Origin: Syncephalis fuscata
Lineage: Eukaryota > Zoopagomycota > Zoopagomycetes > Zoopagales > Piptocephalidaceae
Direction of reading: 5' to 3'
DNA: 64,000 bases
Assembly (NCBI GenBank): GCA_025786725.1
Contig: JAHLTZ010000056.1
Span: 1-64,000 of the forward strand
The position numbers and the translations under genes were made by a program. Positions 21,877 to 36,700 of the stretch are shown here, in pieces. Below the pieces are notes generated by a model. It was not told the origin of the DNA. It saw only the letters and a list, made by a program, of their open reading frames with translations, and made no database searches. Numbering within the stretch: position 1 is the stretch's first letter; every line of letters starts with the position of its first letter.

Positions 21877-23766
<1,890 letters not shown>

Positions 23767-25090
23767 GGCGGTGTTTTGATAGAATTCACTCCAATGTTTG
23801 GTGTATAAACGGATGAGCCACGTTGCTGTTGATGCGTACACCAAACACTACCGTACTTTAATAAAAAGATGCAGAATACACAAGGACAGACCGTTAGAAT
23901 AAGCGGTACTGTAGAAGACACACGGCGCGAGTAAAGAGGGAATGTTGTCGAGAGAAGAAGGTACTGTTCTCTACCTACGCAATTAAAGCATGCTGACTAT
24001 CACGTGACTCTCTTGTGACAATGGCTGTCTTTTATTATACTAGCATTGTCTTTGACTATACAAATATTTACAAGCATTTTTATTATTATTGCCATGTTAT
24101 TTGGTATTAATGAATTGGTTTTTATTTCAATAATAATAAAAATGTATCTATTATTATGTTTTGTTTATTTTTTTATTTATCAAAGTGCCAATACTTGCTG
24201 TGGTAAATTGATTCACTCATATTTAATTAAATTTGCTCTTCTATTTATATTACTATTACCAAAACGGGTATCAATCCAAATTCAATTTTCTACATTGAAT
24301 TAAGCACCGATTTGACCGATATTCATTATCATCAACATCCTGTAGATAACACTATAGAATAGAAGGGGTATGCAGGTGGTTTAGATGGCACTGGTGCCCG
24401 ATCTACATACTTACCATTATTATAATTACTATTGACTTTGCCTTTAGCGAGTGCATATTAGTACGGCCATTCTTCTCTACCTATTATTGTCGTTTCTTTT
24501 TGGTCAGCGTGATCGGCGTTTGTTGCAACATCCATACTGTTCGTAGTCACGTGTGGCCACTCGTATACCCCAAACAAGAACGCAAGTTACCCAGTGCCAC
24601 ACCGTCGACCAACTCGTTCTCAGCTCTTTCTTACTATTTTATTGGCCGTTTCTTTGTATTGTAGGGGTTGTCTGGTATTTAGGTGCTAAAGAGCCAAGAT
24701 AGCCATACTTGCCATTACGTACATTTGGCTACTGTCTTCATGGAACTGTAGGAAACGGCATTATTAACCAGTAGTCTAAGGTGTCTAGCAAATAGCGGGT
24801 AGCTAACTACCACAGTACTTTACTTTCTTTTTACCGTGAATTCAAAGTTGTTTCTTATTGGTGTATATTGTGTTTGCTTACTAGTTGTCTGTATTCTATT
24901 GCTTGCTTTATTCGGACCAAAAAAAACACTGATACTTCTTTTAAAATCAATTATTATTATCATCGTCACAATTATTGGTATATTGTTATTTTGCAGTATT
25001 TGCATCAGTGGATAGTGCTTGCCGCGTACTAATTCCTATTAGTTTATCAATTATATTTTTACAAAATTATTGTTATCTAGCTATTGAACT
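23767..25090. other. Intergenic between divergent VPS4 and lipase genes
   Basis: About 1.3 kb that must contain both promoters. Frames at 24046-24303 and 24820-25005 are AT-biased and hydrophobic by composition only. Confidence 0.5.
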
Positions 25091-27258
25091 ATGATGGCAG
25101 CCACAGCTATATCGAAGATGTCAACGCATCACGCAAAGGGCAGTAGAAAGAATACGCATGCCACACATATGACTACGCAAGATCATGCTTACGTGGTCGA
25201 CCATGATGTTACAGCCAATCACCCAGAATTACTTGATGAGTCTAATAACCAAGACCCATCACAAATTTCACCATTGGTTAATGAATTACTGGCACCTGGA
25301 TCACCAGCAGCTTTATTAAATCCTCGAATTGCTACTGCTATATCGTCACTATCAAATGCTACTCGTCTTTCTTTAAATTGCTCTGCGTTTTTGGTTGAAT
25401 GTTTTTTCGAAGGTGCTAAATACGGTACACAGACTGGATTTGACATTAGTCGACGAGCTTTGGTGGCTGCAGTCTCATCAGCACGTGAGATTCATCGTCG
25501 TACTCTAACATCTAATGATGAAGATGATGATAAGAATGCAGAGGCTGGAAATGGTCGGGAAGAAGCTACAGCAGTTAATGTAGATCCATTCTATCAAGTG
25601 CTCGATAAGTACACCAATCTAGGTATTTATTATATCCATTCGGCATTTTCTTTGGCCGAGCTGTTTACGTTAACTGGCGTTCATTTAACGGCAACGACAC
25701 TGACTCAAGGCATTCGTGCAGCCGATGAATCGGTACGCATTGTTGATGGACTGTTCGGGTCGACTGAGACATCACGGGCACTTGCAGCGTTTGTTAGTTT
25801 GGTTAAACGAGAAGTATGTGCCACGGTTGAGCACAACTCGATTGGTGGCCATATAGATCCGGCAGTGGAGCGATTGGCCAAAGCAGGCACTGCACGCACA
25901 CTGGCCGGTATTCTTAAAGCACTTGTGGCCTACGCTTGCTTGCAGGCAGTTACATGGCGCCGTCGCCGACTAGATGATGTAGCTGTGTTAATTCACGAAT
26001 GCGAAGTCGTCGATGGTATACGGCAGCCAGCGCCCAATAATGAAACTGCTCTAATGACAACCGGCACTACTAATAGACGCTATTCAAATGATGGTAATGA
26101 TAGTATTTACCATCATGACTATGCCAATTTGAGTACTTCATTTGCCAATAGTAATTATGGTGACATGGACGATAATGCATCTATTATGACAACTACAACA
26201 ACAGTCGAACAGGAAATACTTTGGGAATTGGAATCAGTAGTTAATAATTTAGTAAATGACTCTACAAATAATAATTCATTAAGTAGCGGAAATGCTAGTG
26301 CTACTAAAACGACAACTACCACGACGACGACGACGACTACCACTAAAACAACAACCGCTTCCGGCGGTAGTATTCATGACCATTTGGGGTCATCGCCGTC
26401 AGTCTCATCGTCCAGTAATCATTTACCGCATAGTGCTTATCGACGCCAAACAATAAGTCGACGTGTATCATTGGAAGATATTGTGGGAAATGACGGATTA
26501 CACACAAACGATGAACACAATATTCATGTTACCGAAACTGCACAAGATACGGAATTTTATACATTCCCAAATCATAAATCAGCTACTATTCGACATCAAA
26601 GTCGACGTACTAGTATTTCCAGTATAGCTGCCGTTCAGTCCAATAGACTATCCAGTAACGATAATCCTTTCTCTATTGATTATGAAGATAATAGAAAAGC
26701 AAGCACTTCTGTTTTTATAGAAGAAATACCTGATGATTATGAACAAACACTACGACAAAAGGATCGACTACGTCGGCCACCACTGTTGGCAAGACCATTG
26801 CTTGTTTCTACAACATCAGATACTGAAAGTGATGATCCAGACAAATCAATTCTTGGTCCAATTTATAATAATCATGATGTAGTAGTTGATGATAATTATT
26901 TATTAGTAGATGAATCTACTGAATCTAATCAACAAGATCATGGCACAATTAGTTCACGTCATCGCCGAGGTATAGGCAACTTTATTGGTTCGGTTAATAG
27001 TGCACTTGCTAAGCAAACGAAGAAGGTTCGAGTCAAAATGGGAAGTAATAAGTTATCACGCTCAGCCACCGCCGTTATTGATGCCATCTCATCTGAACCA
27101 AGCCATCGATCATCAAAAGACAAGGAGCCTCAAATAGAAAACAAAACAAAACAATCAAAGCGATCCAAATCATTAGTAGCATCAAGCAGTTGTAATAGTG
27201 AACGTAACAATAGCCAGACTTATCAACATCAAATTAATTCAAATCAACTAGTAACAGC

Positions 27259-27289
<31 letters not shown>

Positions 27290-28779
27290 GTGCCGCCCAT
27301 ATTGACTGTCCAAAGAGCTGACACACAACTACAAATTGCAAATAATCAGAAGCATCGGCTGAAAAAGCATTGGTTTCCACGTATGTCACTCATTCATTGT
27401 GCGCAGCGATTTATGCATTATGCATCGGCTGCGTATGGACCTGGTTTTCTTAATCTACTTGGTATGGCACGACACCAAGCCATTCAACATTTAGATGCTC
27501 ATCATCCGCCAAATCATGCGGCATTTGCCCGCCATATTGGTATTCCATTAAAGGATATTATTTATTCTTCGTATGCTGAATCACATGGAACGCCATTAAT
27601 TAAACTAAAGCCTGATATGCACGCTCTAGTCAATTACATATGTATTGATCGAACAGCCAATGCTATCGTATTAACTTTGCGTGGTACACTCGGGCTAAGC
27701 GATATACTGACCGATCTTACTTGTTCCTATGCTGAATTTGAACTACATGGTCGTCGCTACCACACACATAGTGGCATGCTTGAAAGTGCACAATTACTCG
27801 CCGATCCACGATCAGAAGTATCACGCCATGTGCGTATGGCACTTGAACAAGAACCGAATTTTGGACTTGTTATATGTGGACACTCACTTGGTGGTGGTGT
27901 TGCTGCTTTATTATCACTTTTATGGTCAGAACCTGTTACAGCCGTCGAGCCATTGGACGAAGAAGCAGAAGAAGAAAAAGGAGAATACAAAATTAAACAT
28001 GGCAACATTATTCAAAGTAATCAATGGCCACCGACTCGAAGATTTGTTACAGCAACGTTATCTCCATTGCCAAAAGGGCGATCTATTCGCTGTTTTGCTT
28101 ATGCATCACCATGTGTTGCCGATACAGAGTTGCGTAAATTTGCCCGTGGATTAGTCACCACCATTGTACATGGCCATGATATTGTACCCACCCTTTCACT
28201 TGGTGTTCTACACGACTTTAAAGCTATTTCCGTATCACTCTATGCCGAGCACAAATTGGCCGAGGATATTATTGCTCGGTGTGTTGGTCTACGTAGTGGT
28301 GAAATAAATAGGGCATCAGCTACGGCCACAGCCAAAAATAAGCCTTTAGCACCTGAAATGCTTCAGCGTTCACAAACGGTGCCTCATTATGCACAATCCT
28401 CATCGACACCCTCTGGCGAACATACCGGTCATGGTTCTCGTACATTTTCAGCTGGCCAGCATCCATCAGATCAGCGGATTGGTACTGGTCATTAATTAAA
28501 ACGCTAAAAGCGGATATGACAGCACGTAAGCTATATCCACCTGGGGATGTTTACGTAGTCGAGTCGTCGCAAGAACGCTACTTGGAAAAGGGAGATGATA
28601 AGCCACGCAATTGTATACGTGCTCGTATGATGCATGTTCGTCAAGTTGAGGAGCGATTTGGCGAACTTGTTTTTGCTAAACAGATGTTATCGGACCATGC
28701 ACCTACTGGCTACGAACGCTGTTTAGATGCTTTGGCTAGCGATGAACCCATACTATTTGATGAGCCGTTAAATCGATAG
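25091..28779 (+). CDS. Class 3 (sn-1 diacylglycerol-type) lipase with long disordered region
   Basis: The main frame runs 25091-28495 (1134 codons) and the C-terminus continues 28516-28779 in another frame. The N-terminal third looks helical and domain-like; residues about 330-760 are low complexity, rich in Ser, Thr, Asn and Asp, with poly-Thr tracts. The lipase domain starts near residue 770: RFMHYASAAYGPGF, IVLTLRGTLGLSDILTDL, and the nucleophile elbow GHSLGGG with S932; D1030 in HGHDIVPTLS is the likely acid. It should hydrolyse acylglycerols at membranes. The conserved tail ADWYWSLIKTLKADM then KLYPPGDVYVVE lies one frame off. A one-base deletion near 28357-28495 (for example around CAGCGG at 28472) or an unusual intron with a GTGTGT donor at about 28279 would connect it. 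With one added base the whole span is 3690 nt (1229 aa plus stop). Confidence 0.9.
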
Positions 28780-30883
28780 CATCGTCTTTTATTGTGCAAA
28801 GTGTACTAAACCAGTATATTTTATTTATTAGTTGTACGGAATCATATACTGTCAATATAGCCAGAGCAATTATATTGACGATCAGACATATTGATTTAGA
28901 ACGTCGATCTTGATGTATATTCTTATCGTGACTATCGGCCCTTACAAACACAAGGTCCTTTTGAATAGATATTTAATTATTTGTACCCATTTTATTAACA
29001 TTGTTTAATAACATTATTATAATCATATTAATTAAATAAAGCGTAATATAGGTGATATTTATTAAATAATTATAATTCAATTATATTTATTTTACCAAGT
29101 AGCACAAGGTATCATGGGACCCTTTACATTGCAGCAAATTATTTCAACTGTGTACACTAAAACGTACGCACCGACTAAAAATAATTAATATCAAAACATG
29201 ATTTATCATGAGACCGTGTTATGGTCATACACTTACACAAAGTAGTAATTAATTATTGCTCTATTTGCTCTATTTGCTCTCGTTCTTCTCTCTCTCTCTC
29301 TCTATCCGTCACTCTCTTGCGTATCTCAATCCGATAACTAACCGCCATAGGATTAAAAATAGTTGCTGTCACACAATCCGACTATTTCGGAAAGGAGGGC
29401 CAATAGTACTGCCATCGTCGGCCTGCTTTTCGCTCTTCGCTTGCTCTTCATTCATAGCAAAGTCTTTACTAAAAATGAACCATTCTTCAGTCCATTCATC
29501 CAAATATGAATCGCATGTCTTCCAAGTGATTGCAATGGCCAATATGGCTCTTATATCCATTGACGGGTCACAGTAGAGCAAGGCCTTTCCTTGTACACAG
29601 CATGTCATTCCATTTTCTGTCTCCCTCTCTCCCTCTCTCTATCTATCTATATCTCCCAATCTATTGATGCCAGTTGCTACAATCTGTCAAATAGATAAAA
29701 GAGACCTTCCTGCTCGTGCTTATCCGTAACTACTGCCTCGCAACCGGTTCTCCTCTTTATCGCATAGCAAAGAAAAGATCGTCTCCCCTTGCTCTCGTAC
29801 GCGCGTAAATACCCACTCAGCCACACCTACCAACATTGACGCATCTACTTTTGCAGCCTTTGCTTTCTGTGTAGTCTGCATGCAATAAAACAGCGTGGAC
29901 ACCTGTGGCTTCCTCCTCCTTCTCCTACGCCTCCTCCCATTTGCATTAAACATCAATTCTATGCGACGTATCATTGGCGGCCATCTACCGACCTGTTTGT
30001 CTTCACTCACTCACTCACTTTAGTTTTACTCTCGCCCTTTCAAACTTTGCGGCGCTTCCTCTTTCGTTATTATCTTCTTATTTTATAGTGGGCCTACTTA
30101 ACGTTTGTTACTTTCGTTTGTCGTCATCGTTGTTGGAAGGCACGGTCATCTTGCCCACCAAGCCTACAAGGTATACGTTAAACAAATATCTTTACTTTTA
30201 TCTTGCTAATGGTGCCATCTCTTTATTAATACAATATAATATATAATACACACATATATATTCATATAGCATTTCCCATTTATTCGCCATCTACTTGTTT
30301 CATTCAACAACTATTTAAACGCTGATATCAGCAATTCTATTTTTTGTTTGCACACTATTAGTAAGTAGTTAGAATGTGAATTGCAATGCCTTGCCGTGCA
30401 TTTGTCATCTTGGCGTATTATACACAGTGCTTAAATAATAGAGTGCTACTTGGTAGCGGAACGCCAAAAGTGTTTTTAACACTATACTGTATTGTCATTT
30501 CTCCATTTTCAATAGAGTTTCTATTTTTATCACCATTTTTGTCCCTGTGATGTTCTATTTTTAAACTTCGCTGTGTGATTGTTCATTCGCCGATTGATAA
30601 CTAACGAGCTGATTTTTGCTAGATAATCGGTACATTCTACCAAGACGCTGTTGTGTTTTGGTAGTGGCAGCAGCAACAGTGCATTAGCGTTATTTTAATT
30701 GTTTTTGGACAGATCCTACTTTACTCGGCTGGGCTGGGCACTACTTCCACTTTGTGTTACAATAGTGTTGAAGGCCGAGAAGAAGGGATTGGCTGTGCTC
30801 GTCTTTTCGTCTTAGCTATTTCCATTAGTATTTGCTTTATTATCAGTCTATTGCCATTGTTATTAGCAAGTTAAATTAGAAAT
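28780..30883. other. Long intergenic/5' region upstream of chitin synthase
   Basis: About 2.1 kb. Plus-strand pyrimidine-rich tracts (CT repeats at about 29287-29303 and 29620-29660) could be promoter or leader sequence of the chitin synthase gene. Minus-strand frames at 29369-29608 and 29720-30010 are not supported by any domain; the poly-Arg in the second simply reflects the TCC/CTC repeats. Confidence 0.45.
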
Positions 30884-33800
30884 ATGTCAGGCAAACGTCA
30901 GGGCAGAGACACATCAACCTCATCATTGGATCGGCATGATTTGGTTGCGTTGGATACGCCTAAAGATGCTGATATCGTTCAAGCACTACAGGATCGCTAT
31001 TCCCGCGATACAACCTATACACGACTTGGTTCACGTGCTATTATCTCAGTAAATCCAGATCGCACTTTATCGAATGTCAACGATGCTACTTGCGAAGAAT
31101 ATGTTGCTGAGTATCGTGATACTAGCGGCCAACGCCGTATTTTGGAACCACATTTATTCCAGCTGACTGCCAATGCATATCTGCATATGCGACGCACCGG
31201 CGTCGACCAATCAATCATTTTCTGGTAAGTGCTGCGTGCAAAGTGTTTATAATACAGCGTAATTAATAATCTATCGGTTTATAGCGGTGAGAGCGGCAGT
31301 GGAAAGTCTGAAAGCAAAAAGCTTGTATTCAAGTACATTACAATGCTACGTGCACAATCCAAGAAAGAAGCCCGTATTATGAAGCAGATTCAAAGCGCAT
31401 CAGATGTTATTGAATCATTTGGCAATGCAACAACTGTGCACAATTCAAATGCATCACGTGTTGGTACATTTACAGAACTTGCCTTTAATGAACGCGGCCG
31501 AGTTATTGGCTCAAAATTACTTGACTATACACTGGAAAAGTCCCGTGTAGCAGTCCAGCAACCAGGAGAGCGTAATTTTAACGTTTTCTACCAACTGATG
31601 GGCGGTGCATCAGAAGAAGAGCGACAGCGCTGGCGACTTGAAGACGCTGCAGTTTACTCGTATCTTGGTCGACAGGCAAATGTACGCCAGCCAATGGCAC
31701 AAGACACTGCAGCATTTGAAGATTTACGATCTGCACTCAAATCAATTGGACTCGGTAAAAAGATCCAATCACAGATATTCCGGTGTCTGGCTGGTATTTT
31801 ACACTTGGGCAGTATCCAGTTTACGGATCCCAGCCGCCAGACAACAGAAGAGTCGGCATATGTACGCAACGATGAAGCACTTGCCACGGCTGCCGAACTG
31901 TTTGGACTACACGCACGCGCACTTGAGGGTGTATTGACATACAAGACACAGCTTATCAAGTCGGAAATGTGCACGCTTTTCCTGAACGCCGAACAATGTG
32001 CTCGTCAACGTGACGATCTTGCTCGATCACTCTATGGACTGCTATTTTCATGGCTGATCGAACAGATCAATACAAAGCTATGCACAGAATCGCAAACATA
32101 TTTTATTGGTGTACTCGATCTTATCGGCTACCAGCCGGACCGAGTTGTTCGTAACGGAGCCGGACTCGGCTTTGAAAACTTTTTATCTAACTTTGCATGT
32201 GAACGAGTGCACAACTTTATGCTGCATGAAATCTTTATTGCCGGTAGTGACGACATGAGCAACGACGGCGTACGTGTGCCTCGTGTCGACTATGTCGACA
32301 ACGCGCCATGTCTCGATCTATTTATGAAGCCACGTCGTGGTCTGTTTGGCCTAATGGACAAGGAAGCGTCACGATCGGCCAATATCCGTCCTGCAACAGA
32401 CGAGCAGTTCTTGCAAGCGTTTAATAAGCAACATTCAGCACACGACAACTACCTTGTCGTGCCAAATCGCCATAACGCATTTGCAATTCAACACTTTGCC
32501 GGACAAGTCACGTACGACGTGGACCGGTTTGCCGACAAGAATGCCGATCTTTTGAGTGCAGACTTTGTCCAGCTGTTCCGTGGTAATGGCGGTGACTTGC
32601 CAGGATCGGCCAATGCCTTTATTACAACACTGTTTGAAGGCAGTTCTGTCGAGACGGAGACACATGCGCGTGACAACGGCATTATTGTTGCAGCACGTCA
32701 GTCGGCCAAACCAACTCGCTCGCCAAGTACACGTCGTATGCGTAAAGCCGACGATGTGGAGGTTGACGACGACGACGACGACGCCAAGAGCAAGAAAGGA
32801 AAGAAAGGCACCAAAAAGGACAAGACGACCAAGCTTGTTGGTGTCGGTACACAGTGCAGTAAAGGTATTGGCGAATTGCTTGATACACTTGGCGAAACAA
32901 TGCCATGGTTTGTGATCTGTATACGACCAAATGATCAGTCTAAAGTTGGTAAATTCGATGCCAAATATGTACGATCACAAGTACGCTATTTGCAACTACC
33001 CGAAATTGCCCAACGACGAGCAGTCGAATATATGGCCAATTTTACGCATGCCGAATTTATCGACCGTTACACAATCGTACTTTCGCCAATGGGAATTGAG
33101 TCAAGTCGGCAGCCGCGGGCCAAGATTGAAGCAGCCGGCGAAATATTTGGCTGGACGCCGCGCGAAATGTGCATTGGCAATAAACGCGTTTGGCTAAATG
33201 ATTCGGCCTGGCGCGATTTGGAAGACAATCTACGTGCTGCCGAAAATGAAACACGCCGACGACAGAAAGATGGCGGTGGTGGCATGGACGATAACATGTC
33301 TACATACAGCGGCATGACTGGATACGGCGGCGGTATGCTTGCTCCACCACGAGCTCTAGGTGCTGGATTACCAGGTGCACCATCTGTCTTCTCTGATGAT
33401 CAACAATCGTATATGAGTGATGACGACGGTGGCAACTCTACCTATGGCGATCACCGAGGCAATAATTCGCCATATGCTGGTTCATCAGCTGGCGATTATG
33501 AAATGCGTAAACGCAATGGTGGCGGCATGTCAAGTAGTGCTGGTGATCATGGCGACAAAAACATTCTAGTTGAGCAAGAAGAAGAAGAAAAGCCTAAAAT
33601 GACTGCTCAACGTCGCCGCTGGCTATGTATTACGTGGTCATTAACTTGGTGGGTACCGCCCTTCTGCTTAGGATGGTGCGGTATGAAACGTAAAGACATT
33701 AGAATAGCCTGGCGTGAAAAGCTTGCTTTGTGCATTGTTATCTTCTTTGCCTGCTTAGTAATGTTATTCTTTATTGTCTTCTTTGGTAAATTGATCTGTC

Positions 33801-36700
33801 CACGCCAAGAGATTATGAATACTATTGAGTTAGCTGCACAAAAGGACGATAAGCCGTTGCCATACACCGCTATTCGTGGTGAAATTATGGATATCAGAAA
33901 GGTTGCTGTCCACGCACAAACCACGCTTAAAGAAATGCTTGACGTCAAAAGCAACTATGCTGGCCAGGATGCATCCAGATTATTCCCTGTACAGCCAAGT
34001 GTTCTATGTGACGGTGCTGATGGTAGTAAAAGTATTGACCAAGCATTGGCGTTTAGCAATTTCACTGTTCAAGGTGATACGGCCAATGTACACGACTTCC
34101 GTTGGTATACTCGAAAAGGAAATCTAAACAAATACAGCGAAATTATGGAAACGCTTAGAAGAAGTGCCCGTATAGCGTATCTTGGCTGGGATCCAAACGA
34201 TTTGAAAGCCATGGTCGCATCAGCATCAACAAGCTATGTTATTATTAACGAACAAGTCTTTGATCTTACCAGATACATGACGAACAATGTTGATTATCTG
34301 TATCCAGATGGTAGCCGTGGAAAAGACTCAGCACCTGTCGTTAATTTCCTTGGCGATGAATTTGCTGCTTTGGTTAAAGCCAATCCTGGTAATGATATTA
34401 CGAACAAGTTTAACCAAATGTTCAAATCTAAAAAGGCCGATCAAAATCGCATCAAGGTTTGCTTGCGTAATTTGTTCTTTGTCGGTGTCGTTGATTATCG
34501 TCGAAGTGCACGTTGTCAATTTGCCAATTACATTCTACTTGCCGTTACATCATTCATGGTGTTGATTATATTCTTTAAATTCCTTGCCGCCCTTCAATTG
34601 ACTAGTCGTCGTGATCCTGAAGAACACGATCGATTTGTTATTTGCCAAGTGCCATGTTATACTGAAGGCGAAGAATCGCTTAAAGACACAATTGATTCAC
34701 TTGCCGTACTTCGATATGACGATAAACGTAAATTAATATTTATTATTTGCGATGGTATGATCGTTGGTTCTGGCAATGACCGCTCTACACCTCGTATTGC
34801 GCTTGATCTACTTGGTGCCGATCCTAGCATTGATCCTGAACCACTTAGCTTCCTATCACTTGGTGATGGTATTAAACAGCATAATATGGGCAAGGTATAT
34901 ACTGGCCTTTATGAATGTAAAGGTCATGTTGTTCCATACATTGTTGTTGTTAAAGTTGGTCGTCCAAATGAACGTGCCCGTCCTGGCAATCGTGGCAAGC
35001 GCGACTCTCAGCTTATTCTAATGCGATTCTTTAATGCCGTTCACTTTAATTCGGAAATGACACCACTTGAACTTGAAATGTATCACCAAATCAAAAATGT
35101 TATTGGTGTCGATCCAAGCTTTTATGAATACGTTCTTATGGTGGATGCCGATACATTTATTATGCCAGATTCACTTAATCGCATGGTCAGTGCTATGTTG
35201 CACGATCAAAAGATCATTGGCTTGTGTGGTGAAACGCAACTTGCCAATGCTAAAGCAACCTGGATTACAATGATTCAAGTATACGAATACTACATTTCTC
35301 ATCATATGGCAAAGGCATTTGAATCGCTATTTGGCTCTGTTACCTGTCTTCCTGGCTGTTTCTCGATGTACCGTGTCCGTGCACCTACAAAGAATAAGCC
35401 ATTGCTTGTATCTAATCAATTAATTGAAGAATATTCAGAGAACCGTGTTGATACATTGCATAAGAAGAATTTGCTATCACTTGGTGAAGATCGTTATTTG
35501 ACAACGCTACTACTTAAGCACTTCCCAATGAACAAGACTTCATTTACAAGCGATGCACAGTGCCGTACCAACGCTCCCGATACATGGTCTATTCTGCTTT
35601 CACAGCGCCGTCGATGGATCAATTCAACTGTGCATAATCTTGTTGAGCTTATTTCGCTACCACGTCTGTGCGGTTTCTGCTGCTTCTCTATGCGATTTGT
35701 TGTATTCATCGACTTGTTCTCCACCGTTGTTGCACCGGCTGCTGTTGTGTATCTTGGCTACTTGGTATATGTCGGTATTACGGAAGGTAGTGATGCAGTT
35801 ATGATTTCCTTTATTCTGTTTGGTGTAGTCTACGGCCTACAAGCCATTATTTTCTTACTTAGACGTAAATGGGAGCATATTGGTTATATGATTATTTCTA
35901 TTATTGCACTGCCACTTTTTTCGTTCTTTATTCCTATCTATTCGTTCTGGCACTTTGATGACTTTTCTTGGGGTAATACTCGTTTGGTAGTTGGTGATAA
36001 GGGCGATAAGAAATACATATCTGCTGATGATGAGAAATTTGACCCACGTAGCATTCCACGTAAGAAGTGGAGCGACTACGAACAGAGCTGTGGGAGGTTG
36101 GTTCGCAGAACTCACACGAGTCTCGTGCTACTGCCGTCAGCCACCATTCTCACCAATCGCATCAATCTCGAGGCCATCCGAGTGAATACGGCGCATTTGC
36201 CGGTACTGGAACGCCATCAGTTATGGGCATGGAACAAAACTATCGTCAGAGCTCGTACTCCAACATGAAGACGGCTGTGGGTACCAACGATCATCGGGCT
36301 TCTCAAGCACTTACCATCGATAACAATATGATGGGCGGTAACTTTAGCCAGGAAATATACAAGGCCAGCCCGGATTTGCCAATAATAATAACAATGCCTA
36401 TGCTCGTCCAGCAAGTGCCGTTTATAGCGCGTACGGCGTTGGTAATAATGGTGCTCATTCGGTTGGTGCCCCATCGGTTATTATGGATTTCGATGGCCAC
36501 AACAACAACACCAACAACATGTGTCCAAATGACGATCAAATTCTTGGCGAAATTCGACGTATTCTTTCGACGGCCGATCTAATGACCGTAACAAAGAAAC
36601 AGTTAGAGACGAGCTTTCGGCCTTCTTTGGCATTGATATGACACCCAAGAAAGAGTACATCAATCGATGCATTGAAATGATTCTACAGGGCAAATTATAA
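30884..36700 (+). CDS. Chitin synthase with N-terminal myosin-like motor (class V/VII type), three apparent frame breaks near the 3' end
   Basis: Exon 1 is 30884-31224, intron 31225-31284, exon 2 to stop TAA 36698-36700. The myosin-like motor covers about residues 1-640: P-loop GESGSGKS 115-122, switch I-like NSNASRVG, switch II-like DLIGYQ. Then come an acidic/Lys linker, TM segments (LALCIVIFFACLVMLFFIVFF), a cytochrome b5-like domain (SYVIINEQVFDLTRYM) and the GT2 chitin synthase core with LPGCFSMYR, EDRYLTTLLLKHFP (E1515-D-R) and QRRRW (1554-1558). After more TM helices comes a DEK_C domain (IRRILSTADLMTVT ... FFGIDMTP). It makes cell-wall chitin from UDP-GlcNAc at the plasma membrane. 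Frame changes of one base each are needed at about 36083-36087, 36361-36366 and 36593-36600 to reach the DEK_C end; the sum is then 5760 nt (1919 aa plus stop). Confidence 0.95.

Noticed and set aside
29720-30010. Minus-strand ORF with an eight-Arg run
   Set aside because: The Arg run is the reverse complement of a TCC/CTC repeat, there is no domain, and it lies in the upstream region of the chitin synthase gene.
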